Shown piece by piece: positions 8,378 through 16,457 of a stretch of DNA of 16,457 nt. The notes under the pieces are model-generated. The model had not been told where the DNA came from. It worked only from the letters and a program-made list of their open reading frames with translations, and searched no databases. Numbering within the stretch: the first letter of the stretch is position 1; each line of letters starts with the position of its first letter. Origin of the DNA: Stephanodiscus triporus (taxonomy: Eukaryota; Bacillariophyta; Thalassiosirophyceae; Thalassiosirales; Thalassiosiraceae); assembly GCA_036939755.1 (NCBI GenBank), contig JALLAZ010000886.1, positions 1 to 16,457 of the forward strand, in the 5' to 3' direction. The position numbers and the translations under genes were made by a program.

Positions 8378-9951
8378 ATGATGATCTTTCTTCTCAAATC
8401 GACGATCATGGTCTCGGTTTACACCTCTAGCGTGTATGCTTTTGATGCGCCTGCTATCCGCGGATCTGCAGGTGTAAGACCGCGTTCTGTCTTGTCCGTG
8501 CCTTCGAAATTCCCGGGCTCTCATAACCGTCACCTCTCGCGACCGTTACCCTCTGTCTCACTTTTGTTTCCGAACAGGTGTCCTGTACTGTACAGTACGA
8601 CTGCTGCCAATCTGGGACGCAAGCTGGAGTGAATTCAGTCAACCATTTGTGGGCAAGTGCCCCCTTCTATGGCAACTGCGACAACGTATGGGATCTCTCT
8701 GCGAGCGCAGATGAGATGAAATACGACCTTTACCCCGCCAACACAGGCAACTGGAAGGTACAGGCATACAACGAGTGTGCACGCGACTACGGTGTCGATC
8801 CGCAAGTGGCTACGATCGAGAAGCAGTGTCTCGAAGACGATCCCGAGCAGTGCATTGATCTGGGTGAAACGGCAGCCTCTATTATCGTATACGCAAATGT
8901 TTGCGATGGATATTCCGCGGCGAAACAACAGGACTACAAGCAGGACTGTCGTGATGTCGCATACGGCATTTGCAAGGGGTCTATCAATGACAAGATTAAA
9001 CAGCAGTGCAATGGAATGTCAGTAAGCACCAGTGAACTAAATTACTTGATGAACATGTGTGAGGAGCAAGTTAATACCATGGTTCCTATCACGACGTATA
9101 CACCGACGTTTATGCCGACGAAGAAGCCCGGCGGCAACCGATCTGGCCGAAATGAGTGCTTGAATGGTTCTCCATATCCCAGTGGCAGCTTTTGCTACAC
9201 CGCTCGCCAACAATGCTGCTCAAGCGTGAAGAAGTACGATTCTTGGCCGACTTTCTGCGAATACTACGGCCTCCCATATCCTGGAGAACTCTCCCAAGGC
9301 ATCTTCCCATGGACCTTCCTTACTGTCGATTGTACGATGTGCGGCACTTCAAAATGCACGTCAGATGAGAGCGAGATTGATGTTGATGGCATCGAAGACG
9401 AACTCGATGGTAAGGCTCTTCCCAATGACGAAGACAGCGCCGACTTCGAACATGGAATTGTGGAGGATTCCGAAGACTATGTGGATGTTAATAATGGTGG
9501 ATACTATAAGCCAACAAAGAAGCCAACGAAGAAGCCGACAAAGAAGCCAACGAAGAAGCCAACGAAGAAGCCCGGCGGCAACAGATCTGGCCGAAATGAG
9601 TGCTTGAATGGTTCTCCCTATCCCAGTGGCAGCTTTTGTTACACTGCTCGCCAACAATGCTGCTCTAGCGTGAAGAAGTACGATAATTACGATACTTTCT
9701 GCAGATACTACGGCTTTTCATACCCTGGAGAACTCTCCCAAGGCATCTTCCCATGGACCCTCCTTAGTACTGTCGATTGTACGATGTGCGGCACTTCAAA
9801 ATGCACGTCCAAGATTGATGTCGATGGCATCGAGGACGAACTCGATGGTGAGGATTTTCCCAATGATGAAGACAGCGCCGATGTGGAGGATTCCGAAGAC
9901 TATGTGGATGTCTCTAGTAATGTCTCCGAAGACATTATCTCTCCCCAGTAG
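8378..9951 (+). CDS. secreted Cys-rich protein with duplicated domain and KKPT linker
   Basis: Exons are 8378-8473 and 8578-9951, with a GT-AG intron of 104 bases (donor GTAAGA). The product is 489 residues. Residues 1-21 are a signal peptide ending VYA. An N-terminal Cys-rich domain (about 34-200, beginning CTVQYDCCQSG) is followed by a PTFMPTKKPGG linker. Then come two near-identical domains of about 70 residues (224-293 and 372-442, NECLNGSPYPSGSFCYTARQ ... CTMCGTSKCTS). Each is followed by an acidic stretch (IDVDGIEDELDG ... EDSEDYVDV). A (KPTK)n linker separates the copies. Cys pairs and secretion suggest disulfide-bonded extracellular domains. Pro-Thr-Lys linkers are common in diatom wall and secreted proteins. 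I do not recognise the family. A cell-wall or adhesive role is only a guess. A Phe at +1 leaves plastid import as an alternative. Confidence 0.8.
9127..9938 (+). repeat. 444-base internal tandem duplication
   Basis: The segment beginning CCCGGCGGCAAC at 9127 recurs at 9571, an offset of 444 bases or 148 codons, with high nucleotide identity through the Cys-rich domain and the acidic tail. The copies differ by small in-frame indels (for example DESEIDVDG against KIDVDG, and loss of the FEHGI-like residues), so the duplication is recent but not brand new. Confidence 0.85.
9510..9572 (+). repeat. 12-base minisatellite encoding KPTK repeats
   Basis: Five tandem 12-base units of the form AAGCC(A/G)AC(A/G)AAG encode the repeating Lys-Pro-Thr-Lys linker between the two duplicated domains. 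Expansion and contraction stay in frame, so linker length probably varies between strains. Confidence 0.85.
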
Positions 9952-11434
9952 GCCATTGTAATCGTGTTGCGAACATCCCCGTACCTGTGCTCTATTTGTA
10001 AGAGGGAAGCCGCGAGAGATCTGTCATGTTAGAAGATGTATAATGCAAGCTGGTGGTATCCGTAAATGAAAAAAATCACAAGACCAGTTAATCTAGTTCA
10101 TATATTTAGCCTATCAATGTTTTGATGACTGACATACTAAATAGGAACATGCGATGTTTTGACTATACCCCAATAAATACGACAATGGCAACATTCGCTT
10201 GGCCTCCTCTCGTGCATGCTACTCCGCCGGCGGCCTTGCTCCTCTTATGACAGGGCGCTATCAATAAGGCCACTACTTGTTTGCCTTCGTTTCTTTGGCT
10301 GAATGAATGTTTCTTTTTGTCCGATTCGCTTTTTCGTTCACCCACCTCAAGCGAAGACGAACGGCCGAGTCATATCTCTCCTCATCCTCCTTCTATGATG
10401 CGACCCCCATCATCATTCGCCAACCGGCCAGACAGGATGGGGTAAGAGCCGAAGATTCATGTTGTATACATGCAAGTGACGTACATCGTTAAATTTCTCC
10501 TAAAGGACCGCCAATGTACGCCATTGAAAAGAAACGTTCATCCTCGGCTCAAAAATTCGTATCCAATTCAATGAGCGGTCATCGTCGGAAACAGAGCCAT
10601 CATCTTCCAAGATTGTCCAGAGAGATTTTTCTTGTCTACTGGAGAGACGCACTGAGTCCAGGATTTGAATCCCTGTTGGGAATCTATGGTTGTCAATAGC
10701 AGATTAAATGAAAGTTTGGTTAGCAATACTTGTGAGGGAACAATTATATTGTATGCAGAAAGAATGTACTCACCAGATACCGCGCATTCAGTTGATTGAT
10801 GAGTAACTCAAAGCAAAGTCCTCCCAATTTCGCCCAGAATGCAAGGGTTACCCCATTCGCAAGAAAATCATATTTTTTACCCATATGAAACAGAGGGAGG
10901 GGGCGGCGGGGTAATCGCCACGGTCAACTCTCTCATCGAGCAACGACGGTGTGCTCGTTGGGTGGGGCGTCGTCTTCCCTCGGCCTCCCACAAAGAGTAT
11001 CGCCATGCACGGCTCACCTCTTGCGGGTGCCACTTGCTTCTGTCGGTCACGGCCACGTCCCGCGACGGTCGATCTTGCATGCAAGCGACGTCGCATCCCT
11101 TGTCGGGCCTCGGCGTCCTCGTCGTCGTCAGGGCGAAGCCAACATTGTCGTCGTTGTAGGAGAAAGCAGCATCATCACACTTCTCCTGGCGTAATCAGAA
11201 TCGCTCCTTACCTGTGGACAGGCTCGTGCTGGATGAAACAGGAGTTCGCATTGTGCCATCTGCGCTAAAAAGATTCAACTTTTCTCTCTTAAATCTCTGC
11301 GTTGGAATCAATACCCGCGTACTTGTTGGCAGCTGCCTTTAGTGCGCATCTATTTTTTAGACTGTCAAGGTCCCGATGGAAGCATCACAGTTTTCATTCA
11401 CCACAATTTAGAAAGAAAACACCCCCCATTAAAG
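9952..11434. other. intergenic, no gene recognised
   Basis: About 1.5 kb containing the 3' UTR of the secreted protein gene and the upstream region of the plastid-protein gene. The open frames here (largest about 105 codons near 10840-11270) overlap each other on both strands, lack family features and read like non-coding translation. A T-arm-like string near 10650 did not complete into a tRNA. Nothing else is supported. Confidence 0.5.
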
Positions 11435-12272
11435 ATGATTATGCTCCGCAACCTCGCCATCGCAACCGCGCTCTGCGCTTCGTCCGCCGAGGCATTCGCA
11501 TCCTCTCGCCCGTCTGCGCTGCTCGCCGTACGTCCGAGGAACTGGTCTTTGAGCCGCGCGTGTGTGCGTGCCTTTTCCCTTCACCCCCCCCCCCCACGTT
11601 CCCTGACACGCCGTCGTTGCGCCCCCGTTTCTTTTACCATTCCCCTTCCCATCCTCGCTCGCAAGTCTCACAGGGCCAACGGACCCCCTTCGCAGTCCCA
11701 GCGTCTGAACCTGATGTCGTCCGCGGAGATCGACGTCATCCTCGCGGAGGCCGAGAAGTGCGCCGAGGGGGAGTGCGCCCTCGACGAGGTGTCGTCCCTG
11801 ATCGAGAACCTGCAGAACCAGCAGTCGATGCTGAGCAAGCGCGTCAACGAGATCGACGACCTCGTCAAGGCCCTCGAGGCCGCCAACGGCAGGGGGGTCG
11901 ACGATCGTCCCGTCGACGAGATGAAGGAGACGGTCAAGGCCATCTTTCGAATCTTCGCCCTCGGCGTGAGTTTTAATCGTTGGATGCGGATCATCGATGA
12001 TTATTGACGTGCCCGTGCGATATTGCTGCAGTCGCCCGAGTATTCCTCTCACGCGATTCCGTCCCCTCGCTCGTCTCCCTCCTCATTTTCGTTTTCGTGG
12101 TCGACTTTTTTGGATCGTGTCGATTTTTCACCCTCGTCTCGGCGTGAAACAGGACAAGGCGAGCGGGAACAACTACCCCAGCCTCACCGCTCCCATGGGA
12201 TATTCCGGCGATACCCGTGGCGGAGGCAAGACCGCGTACGACGTCCTCCCCCCGAAGCCCATGAAAAAGTAA
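11435..12272 (+). CDS. small plastid-targeted coiled-coil protein, unknown function
   Basis: Exons are 11435-11527, about 11696-11965 and 12153-12272, giving roughly 160 residues. Residues 1-20 are a signal peptide ending AEA, followed by FASSRPS, so Phe is at +1 as in diatom plastid precursors. The middle exon encodes a helical, coiled-coil-like segment (AEIDVILAEAEKCAEGECAL ... LQNQQSMLSKRVNEIDDLV) with two Cys five residues apart. The last exon encodes a conserved-looking tail (NNYPSLTAPMGYSGDTRGGG, then TAYDVLPPKPMKK). Intron 2 (11966-12152) has clear GTGAGT and CAG borders and restores the frame. The acceptor of intron 1 is uncertain. AG at 11665, 11695 and 11701 all keep the frame, and I prefer 11695. 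The start is the first ATG of the signal peptide. I do not recognise a named family. Confidence 0.7.
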
Positions 12273-12687
12273 ATTTTCGCCACGCGTTGTCGGGGGGGGG
12301 GGAACGATGCGTCGGTGAATTGATTTACATCCGCTGGCATCGTCGTCGTTGTGAAACTTCCCCCACGCGGCCATGGAGCGTCCCGTTCGAGAGGGTAATG
12401 GGACTTGGTCATGTGGGTCAACGCGCACGGCTTGCTGAGGGCACGAATTATCGGTGGACAGCCCGCGCTGGGGGTGATTTTGTACGTCTTCGCGTGGATG
12501 AATTAACGAGGGATCTCGAGAGCACTTTGAATATAGCAAAAATCCAGAGCTTGACCCTTTAATAAACCACAAACAATGCTTAACTAGATACTACGAAGTA
12601 CTTACGGTCAGTTGGGCAAGCACGCTCGAAATTTTCACTAAGTAGGCATTATGTGTAGACTGAACGTGCCGAACAGCCGACTCGGAC

Positions 12688-12705
12688 ATTCCGAGCGCTC
12701 GGAAT
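12688..12705. promoter_or_regulatory. 18-bp perfect palindrome
   Basis: ATTCCGAGCGCTCGGAAT is its own reverse complement. It could be a dimeric regulator site or chance. It stands in non-coding DNA about 430 bases after the preceding stop codon. Confidence 0.35.
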
Positions 12706-12900
12706 ACCTCACGCATTTACATATCGTTGAGGTCTCGTCCTAGTGAAAAAGCTTTCGATTCATTCATGTTCCAGACAACGAGAGGGCTTACTCCTCCACG
12801 TCAGTGTTGCTGATATCATTTGGCAGCCGACCGCAACAAGATCTCTCTTTGTACATTTACTTGAGGGAGGATCAATGAAAGCTAATTTTTGGGCTTCCAG

Positions 12901-13197
12901 CTACCGCATCTTTCCTCGCATGCAGAATCAGCAGAGTATGGACCGAAGAGAGTGAATGATCCGTCTCGATGGATTACATTCACCAGACTATGCCCCCGTG
13001 ACGACGGCAACAGATGTCCAGACATCATCATTCCCGGCGGCAATGTCAACGTTGGTCGCCCCCCGCGGAACGGTATCAGCATTGACGTGTTTCACAATGG
13101 CCATGGCCGTAGTGTAAGTTGCACCAACAAGTTCTTCATCATGTCATCGGATTTTTTGCAGGAATCGCAGCGTCGAAAATTCATAACGAAATCATAG
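12901..13197 (+). CDS. weak candidate: 3' exons of an unrecognised gene
   Basis: From a possible acceptor (TTCCAG, ending 12900) the frame is open to TAG at 13197. It reads as a protein-like peptide with PDIIIPGGNVNVGRPPRNG and ISIDVFHNGHGRS. A GTAAGT ... TTTTTTGCAG interval at 13114-13161 (48 bases, divisible by three, no stop) could be a very short intron or simply coding. No ATG opens this frame and I found no upstream exon. It may be a gene remnant or not coding at all. Confidence 0.2.
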   Translation, partial: LPHLSSHAESAEYGPKRVNDPSRWITFTRLCPRDDGNRCPDIIIPGGNVNVGRPPRNGISIDVFHNGHGRSVSCTNKFFIMSSDFLQESQRRKFITKS

Positions 13198-13319
13198 GTA
13201 TATTAGTATGGCAAACAAAATAATCTAGCCAAAATAAAAAAATGTTACTCCGAACTGACTCAATGGTATTCTAGTTAGTGCTTTAAGTCTGTCTTCCATC
13301 GGGTGTGGCCGCCCCCTAA

Positions 13320-13365
13320 CCCCGAGGTCTCCCAATATTCAATCTGAGCTCGGAGACCTTCGGGG
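13320..13365. repeat. GC-rich hairpin, 13-bp stem
   Basis: CCCCGAGGTCTCC at 13320-13332 pairs with GGAGACCTTCGGGG at 13352-13365, with a single bulged T, around a 19-base loop. It lies roughly 245-290 bases downstream of the FCP stop codon on that gene's strand. Confidence 0.6.
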
Positions 13366-13415
13366 GCTAATACCTCCCCCCCCCGGAATAAGCTATATAT
13401 GATCACGGTGTATCG

Positions 13416-13443
13416 CCCGACGGGGAGAGCCCCGCCCGTCGGG
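13416..13443. repeat. GC-rich hairpin, 8-bp stem
   Basis: CCCGACGG at 13416-13423 is the exact complement of CCGTCGGG at 13436-13443, with a 12-base loop. It is about 170-195 bases downstream of the FCP stop. A 3' UTR stability or termination role is possible but unproven. Confidence 0.55.
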
Positions 13444-13610
13444 TCGTGGATGACGACGACGAACGAGAAGAGCTAGTTATTTACTCCCCTAGGGCGTCAC
13501 GATGGGGTACCACAGGGGGGGGGGGGGGGGGTTGGACAACCCCAGAAAAATAAATAAAAAAATCATCTCCTCCTCATATTCAGTTCTTTATTTCTCCTCC
13601 TCCTCCTCCT

Positions 13611-14587
13611 CTAGCGAACGAGCTGCCTGTACATCATGTCTCCGTACTCCCCCGTGAAGACGTCCTGGTAGATCATGCCCGTGATGGCGAGCATCGCGAG
13701 GCGTCCGTTGTTCATCTCCTTATTCTGGTAGTCCACCCACCCCTCGTCGGTGTCGTCGACCCAGTAGGACGCGCCGAGGAGGTCGCCGGGCTCGTACCCC
13801 GGACGGATCCTTATCTGCTGACCGAGCCACTCGATGGCGCCGCAGCCGAGGACGAACTGCAGCCATCCCACCGCGGGGAGCTCGACCATCGCCTTGAGGG
13901 GGTCGTTGGACAGCGACGAGTCGAAGGCGGGATGGACGCCCCCGGCGTTTAGGTACCACCCGAGGCACGCGGCCATGGCCACGCGTCCGTGCTTGAGCTC
14001 GGCCTCCCTGTAGTACTTCATGGTGACGTCGTCCTTGCCCTTGGACAGACCGAGGGGATCGAAGAAGCCGGCGGGGGGGGTGACGCCCACGGCCTGCTCG
14101 GTGATCCACGCCGAGAGGCGGGCGGGGGAGGAGGAGGAGACGGCGGTCTTCGACGGGGCGAAGGCGGCGCTGCGAGGGAGGAATGAGAAAAAAAAAAATA
14201 ATAAAATAAATAAATAAATAAAAAGTGAGAAGGATAAAAAACGCAAGGGAGCGAGGAGGGACGCGGAAGGTGAGAAAACCCCCCCGGGAGGGGGGGAGAA
14301 GCGCCCAGGCGGGGCATCGGCGGGGGACGGAAACGACGATCCGGCGAATCGAACGAAAGAGCATCCATCGCCGCCTCCGGCCTCGTCCTCCTTTTTTTTT
14401 TCTTCTTCTTCGTCGGGGAGGGGGCCCTCCCCGACGAAGCGAGCGGCGGGCGGAATCTCCACGACCCTCGGCCGAATTCGACACGATGATACACATATAA
14501 TGATGCGGAAATTCAAATATATATTCGATTCCCCACTAGATTGACTTACGCCGATGCTACGAGGCAGGAGACGATAGCGGTCTTCAT
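13611..14587 (-). CDS. fucoxanthin-chlorophyll a/c light-harvesting protein
   Basis: Exons (minus strand) are 14587-14550 and 14169-13611, with a GT-AG intron of 380 bases. The product is 198 residues, the usual FCP size. The intron falls inside the targeting signal, and splicing gives MKTAIVSCLVASA-AAFAPSK, a classic ASAFAP-type plastid presequence. The mature protein sits in thylakoids and binds chlorophyll a/c and fucoxanthin. Three LHC helices are visible. Helix 1 is EAELKHGRVAM (E70, H73, R75 pigment/ion-pair residues). Helix 2 lies around 108-129. Helix 3 is KEMNNGRLAM (E164, N167, R169). Conserved PPAGFFDPLGL precedes helix 1. The unspliced reading frame adds a spurious 103-residue N terminus from intron sequence. 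It is divergent from the FBPase gene. The subfamily is not assigned. Lhcx is not suggested by any feature I see. Confidence 0.93.
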
Positions 14588-14937
14588 GGTGAGAAGAATA
14601 TTATTCTATTGATGAGATGATGCGGGCGGGCGAACGGGTCGTCGTCGGTCGTTGCGTTGTTGATGTCTCTCTCTCGTGAAAATACTTACCTGGGTGTGTG
14701 GATCGAGGTGACGTATGGTCCAAGGGAAGATCGCGGTTCAAGTTCACAGACGCGGGCGGGAGAGTTAACCCTAAAATTGATTTTAGCGATTTTAACCTCG
14801 CCGAAAAGATATTGTCTTCGTTCCCGCCATCAGCGAAAGGAGAAAATTTGTGTGTGTTGTGATATTTTGGACACAAGACAGTCCCAAGCCGAAGCCGGGG
14901 CGTGCTGAGATTTTGGACGACGACGACGACGACGACG
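14588..14937. promoter_or_regulatory. divergent FCP / FBPase promoter region
   Basis: 350 bases separate the two start codons. TGACGT at 14709-14714 matches the core recognised by bZIP factors, including the diatom blue-light receptors aureochromes. A CTAAAA-TTGA-TTTTAG inverted repeat lies near 14770-14785. With light harvesting on one side and carbon metabolism on the other, shared light control is plausible. A six-base match can occur by chance. Confidence 0.4.
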
Positions 14938-16457
14938 ATGCTGTTTATGATGATGTTGTCGATCTTGGCGATGACGACGACGATTGCGTTTATGTCGTCG
15001 AGCGCCTCGTCGACGACAACGATGACCCTGGCATGGGCGTCGTCGTCTTCGAGACAACGACCAGGACGACGGTGGGGAGGGGTACCGCCGCCGAGGGGGG
15101 ACGTCGGCCCCCTGTCATCCTCCTCCTCCCCGACGACGACGACGACGACGACGGAGGACGTGACGTCAACATCGCCATCGTCATCCTCGTCGTCCCCGTC
15201 GGCTTCCGTCCTCCCTCCCAGGAAGGTCACACTCGCGCGATGGCTGTCGTCCAAGGTCCAGGACTACCCCGAGCTACGCGACTTGGAGTCCCTGCACCTC
15301 TCGATACAGATGGCGTGCAAGACGATATCCAACCTCATCACTAGGACCACCTCCGCCGCCGCGCCCGCTTCGTCGTCGTCTTCGTCCGTCGTCGCGGCGG
15401 GGGACGCCGCGGACGTTTCCATGAGGCGACTCGATCGCGTCTCGAAGAACGTGCTTAGCAACGCCCTCAAGTTCACGGGACGGCTGCGCGTCGTGGAGGC
15501 CCCGCCGAGGGAGGAGTGCGACGTGAATTACGACGACGATTGTCCTCCGCCCGTGGGTAAGAGTTACTCGCCGGGGGTTGTCATCGCCTACGCGCTCGAT
15601 CAGTACGGCGGGGAGGCAGACCACCACCAGGCGGGGGTGGGGAGGAATAATAGGAGGACGAGGAGGCTCGCGGCTTGCTTTGACCCGTTGGACGGGAGCG
15701 GCAACGCGGACGCGGCCATATGCACCGGCACAGTGGTGAGTTCTCGAGAGAGGAACGACTCTTTTTGTCGTATTATGTGTTATGTTATACTTGTCGTACT
15801 GCGGAGATAAAACACGCATGCATCCACGTCGCGCATTCCCCGACCCTTTAACAATAATGAACGAATGACGACGAAAACGAAAGTTCGGAATATTCGACGC
15901 CGATGCAGGCCTCAACGACCAGTCCGAGATCGATCAGGGCGACGCATCGTCCCTATCCCGTTCTGTCCTCCAGCCCGGCTCGGAGCTCCTCGCCGCCGGG
16001 TACTGCCTGTACTCCTCCACGACCATACTCGTTTTCACCCTAGGGGACGGCACGCACGGCTTCACCCTCGACCCGACGTCGAACGAGTTCGTTCTGACCC
16101 ATCCGAATATGAGGATACCCAAACGGGGGAACATATACAGCTGCAACGAGAGCTACGTCGACGGCTGGGACGGCAGGTTCAGGGAGTATTTGAGCGACAT
16201 CAAGAACGGGAGGGGGGAGACGGGACGGAGGTACACGCAGCGTTACATCGGGTCGATGGTCGGCGACGTGAGTAGACGCCGCCTCGGCGTTGGTGTTTTG
16301 TTTTTTTTGTCGTATCATATTTAGTGCCGCGTCGTCTCGTCCGTGCGCGCGTGCGCTCTCTCTCACACACTCAACCCCTCACGGTCGCCTTCCGACAATG
16401 CGCCGTCGTTTAACATCGACGAAAAAAAAAAAAAAAAACGACACCCCCCCCCCCCCC
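14938..16457 (+). CDS. fructose-1,6-bisphosphatase, plastid-type, 3' part outside window
   Basis: Exon 1 is 14938-15735, the intron 15736-15883 (148 bases), and exon 2 15884-16267. A further intron starts at 16268 and runs off the window. There are 394 residues so far. The enzyme hydrolyses fructose 1,6-bisphosphate to fructose 6-phosphate. Residues 1-17 are a Met-rich signal peptide with FMSS after it, suggesting plastid import. Residues 18-95 are Ser/Thr-rich and low complexity. FDPLDGSGN (248-256) carries the metal-binding aspartates. Splicing yields CTGTV-FGIFDADAG. Exon 2 contains QPGSELLAAGYCLYSS, GFTLDPTSNEFVLTHP, IPKRGNIYS and RYIGSMVGD, all typical of FBPase. An insertion of about 28 residues precedes FDPLDG, and no Cys occurs in the region of the plant redox loop. 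The GTG-initiated extension at 14902 is not needed. A start at 14938 opens the signal peptide. Confidence 0.9.
16422..16457. repeat. A-run then C-run at window edge
   Basis: A long A homopolymer and a terminal C homopolymer lie within the last FBPase intron visible. Such tracts are error-prone, and the window stops inside the C-run, so exact lengths should not be trusted. Confidence 0.7.

Larger units (their letters stand above)
12273..13610. other. intergenic region with hairpins
   Basis: Holds the 3' UTR of the plastid-protein gene (an AATAAA lies at 12561-12566), a perfect palindrome (12688-12705), one weak coding candidate (12901-13197), two GC-rich hairpins (13320-13443) and a long G-run (about 13515-13531) before the FCP 3' end. 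No complete gene is recognised. Confidence 0.5.

Noticed and set aside
9504..9576. Possible CRISPR-like or satellite array
   Set aside because: The 12-base units are contiguous, without spacers, and in frame inside a coding exon. They are a protein-coding minisatellite.
10640..10680. tRNA-like T-arm string (GGATTTGAATCCC)
   Set aside because: The arm has a mismatch, and no matching D-arm, anticodon arm or acceptor stem could be assembled around it.
10839..11268. Cluster of about 100-codon frames in 10.8-11.3 kb
   Set aside because: Frames compete on both strands without signal peptide, domain or splice support. Left as non-coding.
13611..14516. 301-residue unspliced form of the FCP
   Set aside because: Its first about 115 residues are low-complexity translation of intron sequence. 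Splicing to the exon at 14587-14550 yields a normal plastid presequence and the normal family length.
14601..15254. 217-codon minus-strand frame and other frames opposite the FBPase first exon
   Set aside because: Produced by GAC/GTC triplet-like repeats in the FBPase presequence region. The + strand has the recognisable enzyme.

Overview
The window looks like nuclear DNA of a centric-type diatom, or a close ochrophyte relative. Genes carry short GT-AG introns. Four predicted proteins begin with a signal peptide cleaved before a phenylalanine (the ASAFAP-type plastid signal of diatoms). One gene is a fucoxanthin-chlorophyll a/c light-harvesting protein (FCP). The window also holds a BspA-type leucine-rich-repeat gene of a kind expanded in diatoms, and a glutathione peroxidase whose catalytic codon is TGA (selenocysteine). 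Exon coordinates given here were built by hand from splice sites and protein-family alignment.

Layout: 1-2777 holds no recognisable gene but has two fold-back (inverted-repeat) structures and a pair of small hairpins. 2778-4238 (-) encodes a plastid-targeted RimP-like protein with a long acidic insert and an acidic tail. 4458-4500 is a strong perfect hairpin. 4801-6674 (+) is a BspA-like LRR gene broken in three places and probably a pseudogene. 7216-8091 (-) is a three-exon selenoprotein glutathione peroxidase with a candidate SECIS hairpin in its 3' UTR (about 7055-7120). Divergent from it, 8378-9951 (+) encodes a secreted Cys-rich protein with a duplicated domain and a Lys-Pro-Thr linker. 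9952-11434 has nothing recognisable. 11435-12272 (+) is a three-exon small plastid protein of unknown function. 12273-13610 has hairpins, a palindrome and one weak coding candidate. 13611-14587 (-) is the two-exon FCP. Divergent from it, 14938 to the window end (+), is the 5' part of a fructose-1,6-bisphosphatase, probably plastid.

Functionally, the right end pairs light harvesting (FCP) with carbon metabolism (FBPase) head to head across about 350 bases that contain a TGACGT bZIP/aureochrome-type site. The plastid RimP homologue would act in plastid 30S ribosome maturation, and the glutathione peroxidase in peroxide detoxification, probably in the mitochondrion. I see no operon-like or defence system. 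The most notable finding is the selenoprotein gene, which ordinary ORF calling cuts into a meaningless C-terminal fragment.
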